DNA of 6,086 nt from Candidatus Sulfotelmatobacter sp. (lineage in GTDB: Bacteria; Acidobacteriota; Terriglobia; Terriglobales; SbA1). Shown piece by piece: positions 5,423 through 6,086 of the stretch. The stretch covers positions 1 to 6,086 of the forward strand of contig JASLEQ010000669.1 of the NCBI GenBank assembly GCA_030151135.1. Reading direction: 5' to 3'. The translations under genes were made by a program, and so were the position numbers. Below the pieces are notes generated by a model. It was not told the DNA's origin. It worked only from the letters and a program-made list of their open reading frames with translations, and made no database searches. Positions within the stretch are counted from its first letter, which is position 1; each line of letters opens with the position of its first letter.

Positions 5423-6086
5423 CTACGCTGCCTTGATGTCTTTCAGAATTTCCAGTGCGGCCAGGCGGCCGTTGGCGCCCATGATGCCGCCGCCCGGGTG
5501 TGTTGCCGATCCGCACATGTACAGATTCTTGATCGGAGTGCGGTATTGCGCCCATCCCGGTACCGGGCGCAGGAAGAAGAGTTGTTCGAGCGAGAGTTCG
5601 CCCTGGAAAATGTTTCCCTCGCTCAGTCCCCATTCGCGCTCGAGATCGAGCGGGGTGACGACCTGCTTTTGGATGATGATGTCTTTCAGGTTCGGCGCGT
5701 ATTCCGAGATGGTGTCGACAACCGTATTGCCGAAGGCTTCTTTCTCGGTATCCCAATTCAAGCCAGGGGCGAGCTTGTACGGTGCGTATTGCACGAAGCA
5801 TGACATGACGTGCTTGCCCGGAGGCGCGACGGAGGGATCGGTGAGCGACGGGATGACCATGTCGATGTATGGACGTTTCGAGAAGTGTCCGTACTTGGCG
5901 TCGTCGTAAGCACGCTCCATGTACTCGACCGTGGGAGAAATCGAAATCGCGCCGCGCAAGTGAGCTCCGGGTCCGGGCATGCACTTGAAGTTCGGGAGCC
6001 CATCCAGCGCCATGTTGACCTTGCCGGACGATCCGCGGAACTTGTAGCGGTTGATTTCTTCGAGGAACTCGCCGGGTAGATGCTGG
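5423..6086 (-). CDS. FAD-dependent oxidoreductase, PYROXD2-like paralog, C-terminal part (5' end beyond window)
   Basis: The C-terminal 220 residues plus a partial codon of a second flavoprotein of the same family as the gene at 3671-5257. The frame is open to the window edge, so the ATG at 6013 is internal. By eye about half of the aligned residues are identical to the downstream paralog, including KVN-AL-GLP, KYG-FS, IPSLTDP, GKHVMS, QYAPYKL, YAPNL and RYRTPI-like blocks (here QYRTPI). The C-terminal FAD motif is present as NLYMCGSATHPGGGIMGANG, with the same Cys-Gly-Ser and His-Pro-Gly as its neighbour. The stop TAG is at 5423-5425. A 165-bp spacer with a palindromic repeat separates it from the paralog, so co-transcription is possible but less certain than for the three genes downstream. 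The substrate is unknown; the pair may form a heteromer or act on related substrates. Confidence 0.9.
   Translation of the reverse strand, partial: QHLPGEFLEEINRYKFRGSSGKVNMALDGLPNFKCMPGPGAHLRGAISISPTVEYMERAYDDAKYGHFSKRPYIDMVIPSLTDPSVAPPGKHVMSCFVQYAPYKLAPGLNWDTEKEAFGNTVVDTISEYAPNLKDIIIQKQVVTPLDLEREWGLSEGNIFQGELSLEQLFFLRPVPGWAQYRTPIKNLYMCGSATHPGGGIMGANGRLAALEILKDIKAA

Noticed and set aside
5415..5984. A 189-codon minus-strand frame overlapping the partial oxidoreductase in another reading frame
   Set aside because: The alternative frame at 5423-6086 has strong homology to the neighbouring paralog and a complete FAD motif; this one is Arg/His-rich noise.

Overview
The window looks like a chromosomal segment of a moderately GC-rich bacterium. 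The tandem PYROXD2-like FAD oxidoreductases, the alanine/proline-rich orphan protein and the style of the intergenic repeats suggest an Acidobacteriota (Terriglobia-like) genome. That assignment is inferred from family resemblance, not proven. There are no rRNA or tRNA genes, CRISPR arrays, transposases or phage genes.

Layout. Bases 1-453 (+) hold the C-terminal 150 codons of an RNase E/G-family ribonuclease. A degenerate 7-bp tandem repeat begins at its stop codon, followed by a strong intrinsic terminator with a UUCG tetraloop. A doubtful 66-codon ORF (524-724, +) fills the space up to a convergent minus-strand gene at 721-2226. That gene encodes an unrecognised 501-residue protein, probably with a TTG start. 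Upstream of it (2227-2399) are a dyad (CTTTACT-N8-AGTAAAG) and a pair of 12-bp direct repeats that may be regulatory sites.

The rest reads on the minus strand, from high to low coordinates: the C-terminal part of one FAD-dependent oxidoreductase (5423-6086, cut by the window edge), a 165-bp spacer with a REP-like palindrome, a complete paralogous oxidoreductase (3671-5257), a DUF4259-type small protein (3248-3646) and purU (2400-3251). The last three are tightly packed (24-nt gap, then an ATGA stop/start overlap), so they are probably co-transcribed and the last pair translationally coupled.

Functionally, the ribonuclease belongs to rRNA processing and mRNA decay. PurU hydrolyses 10-formyl-tetrahydrofolate to formate and tetrahydrofolate, balancing the one-carbon pool. 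The oxidoreductases are of the phytoene-desaturase/PYROXD2 superfamily with unknown substrate; no carotenoid genes are present here, so a pigment role should not be assumed. I see no clear new defence or mobile system. The most unusual items are the orphan 501-residue protein with its putative operator region, the tandem diverged oxidoreductases separated by a palindromic repeat, and the coupling of a DUF4259 protein to purU.
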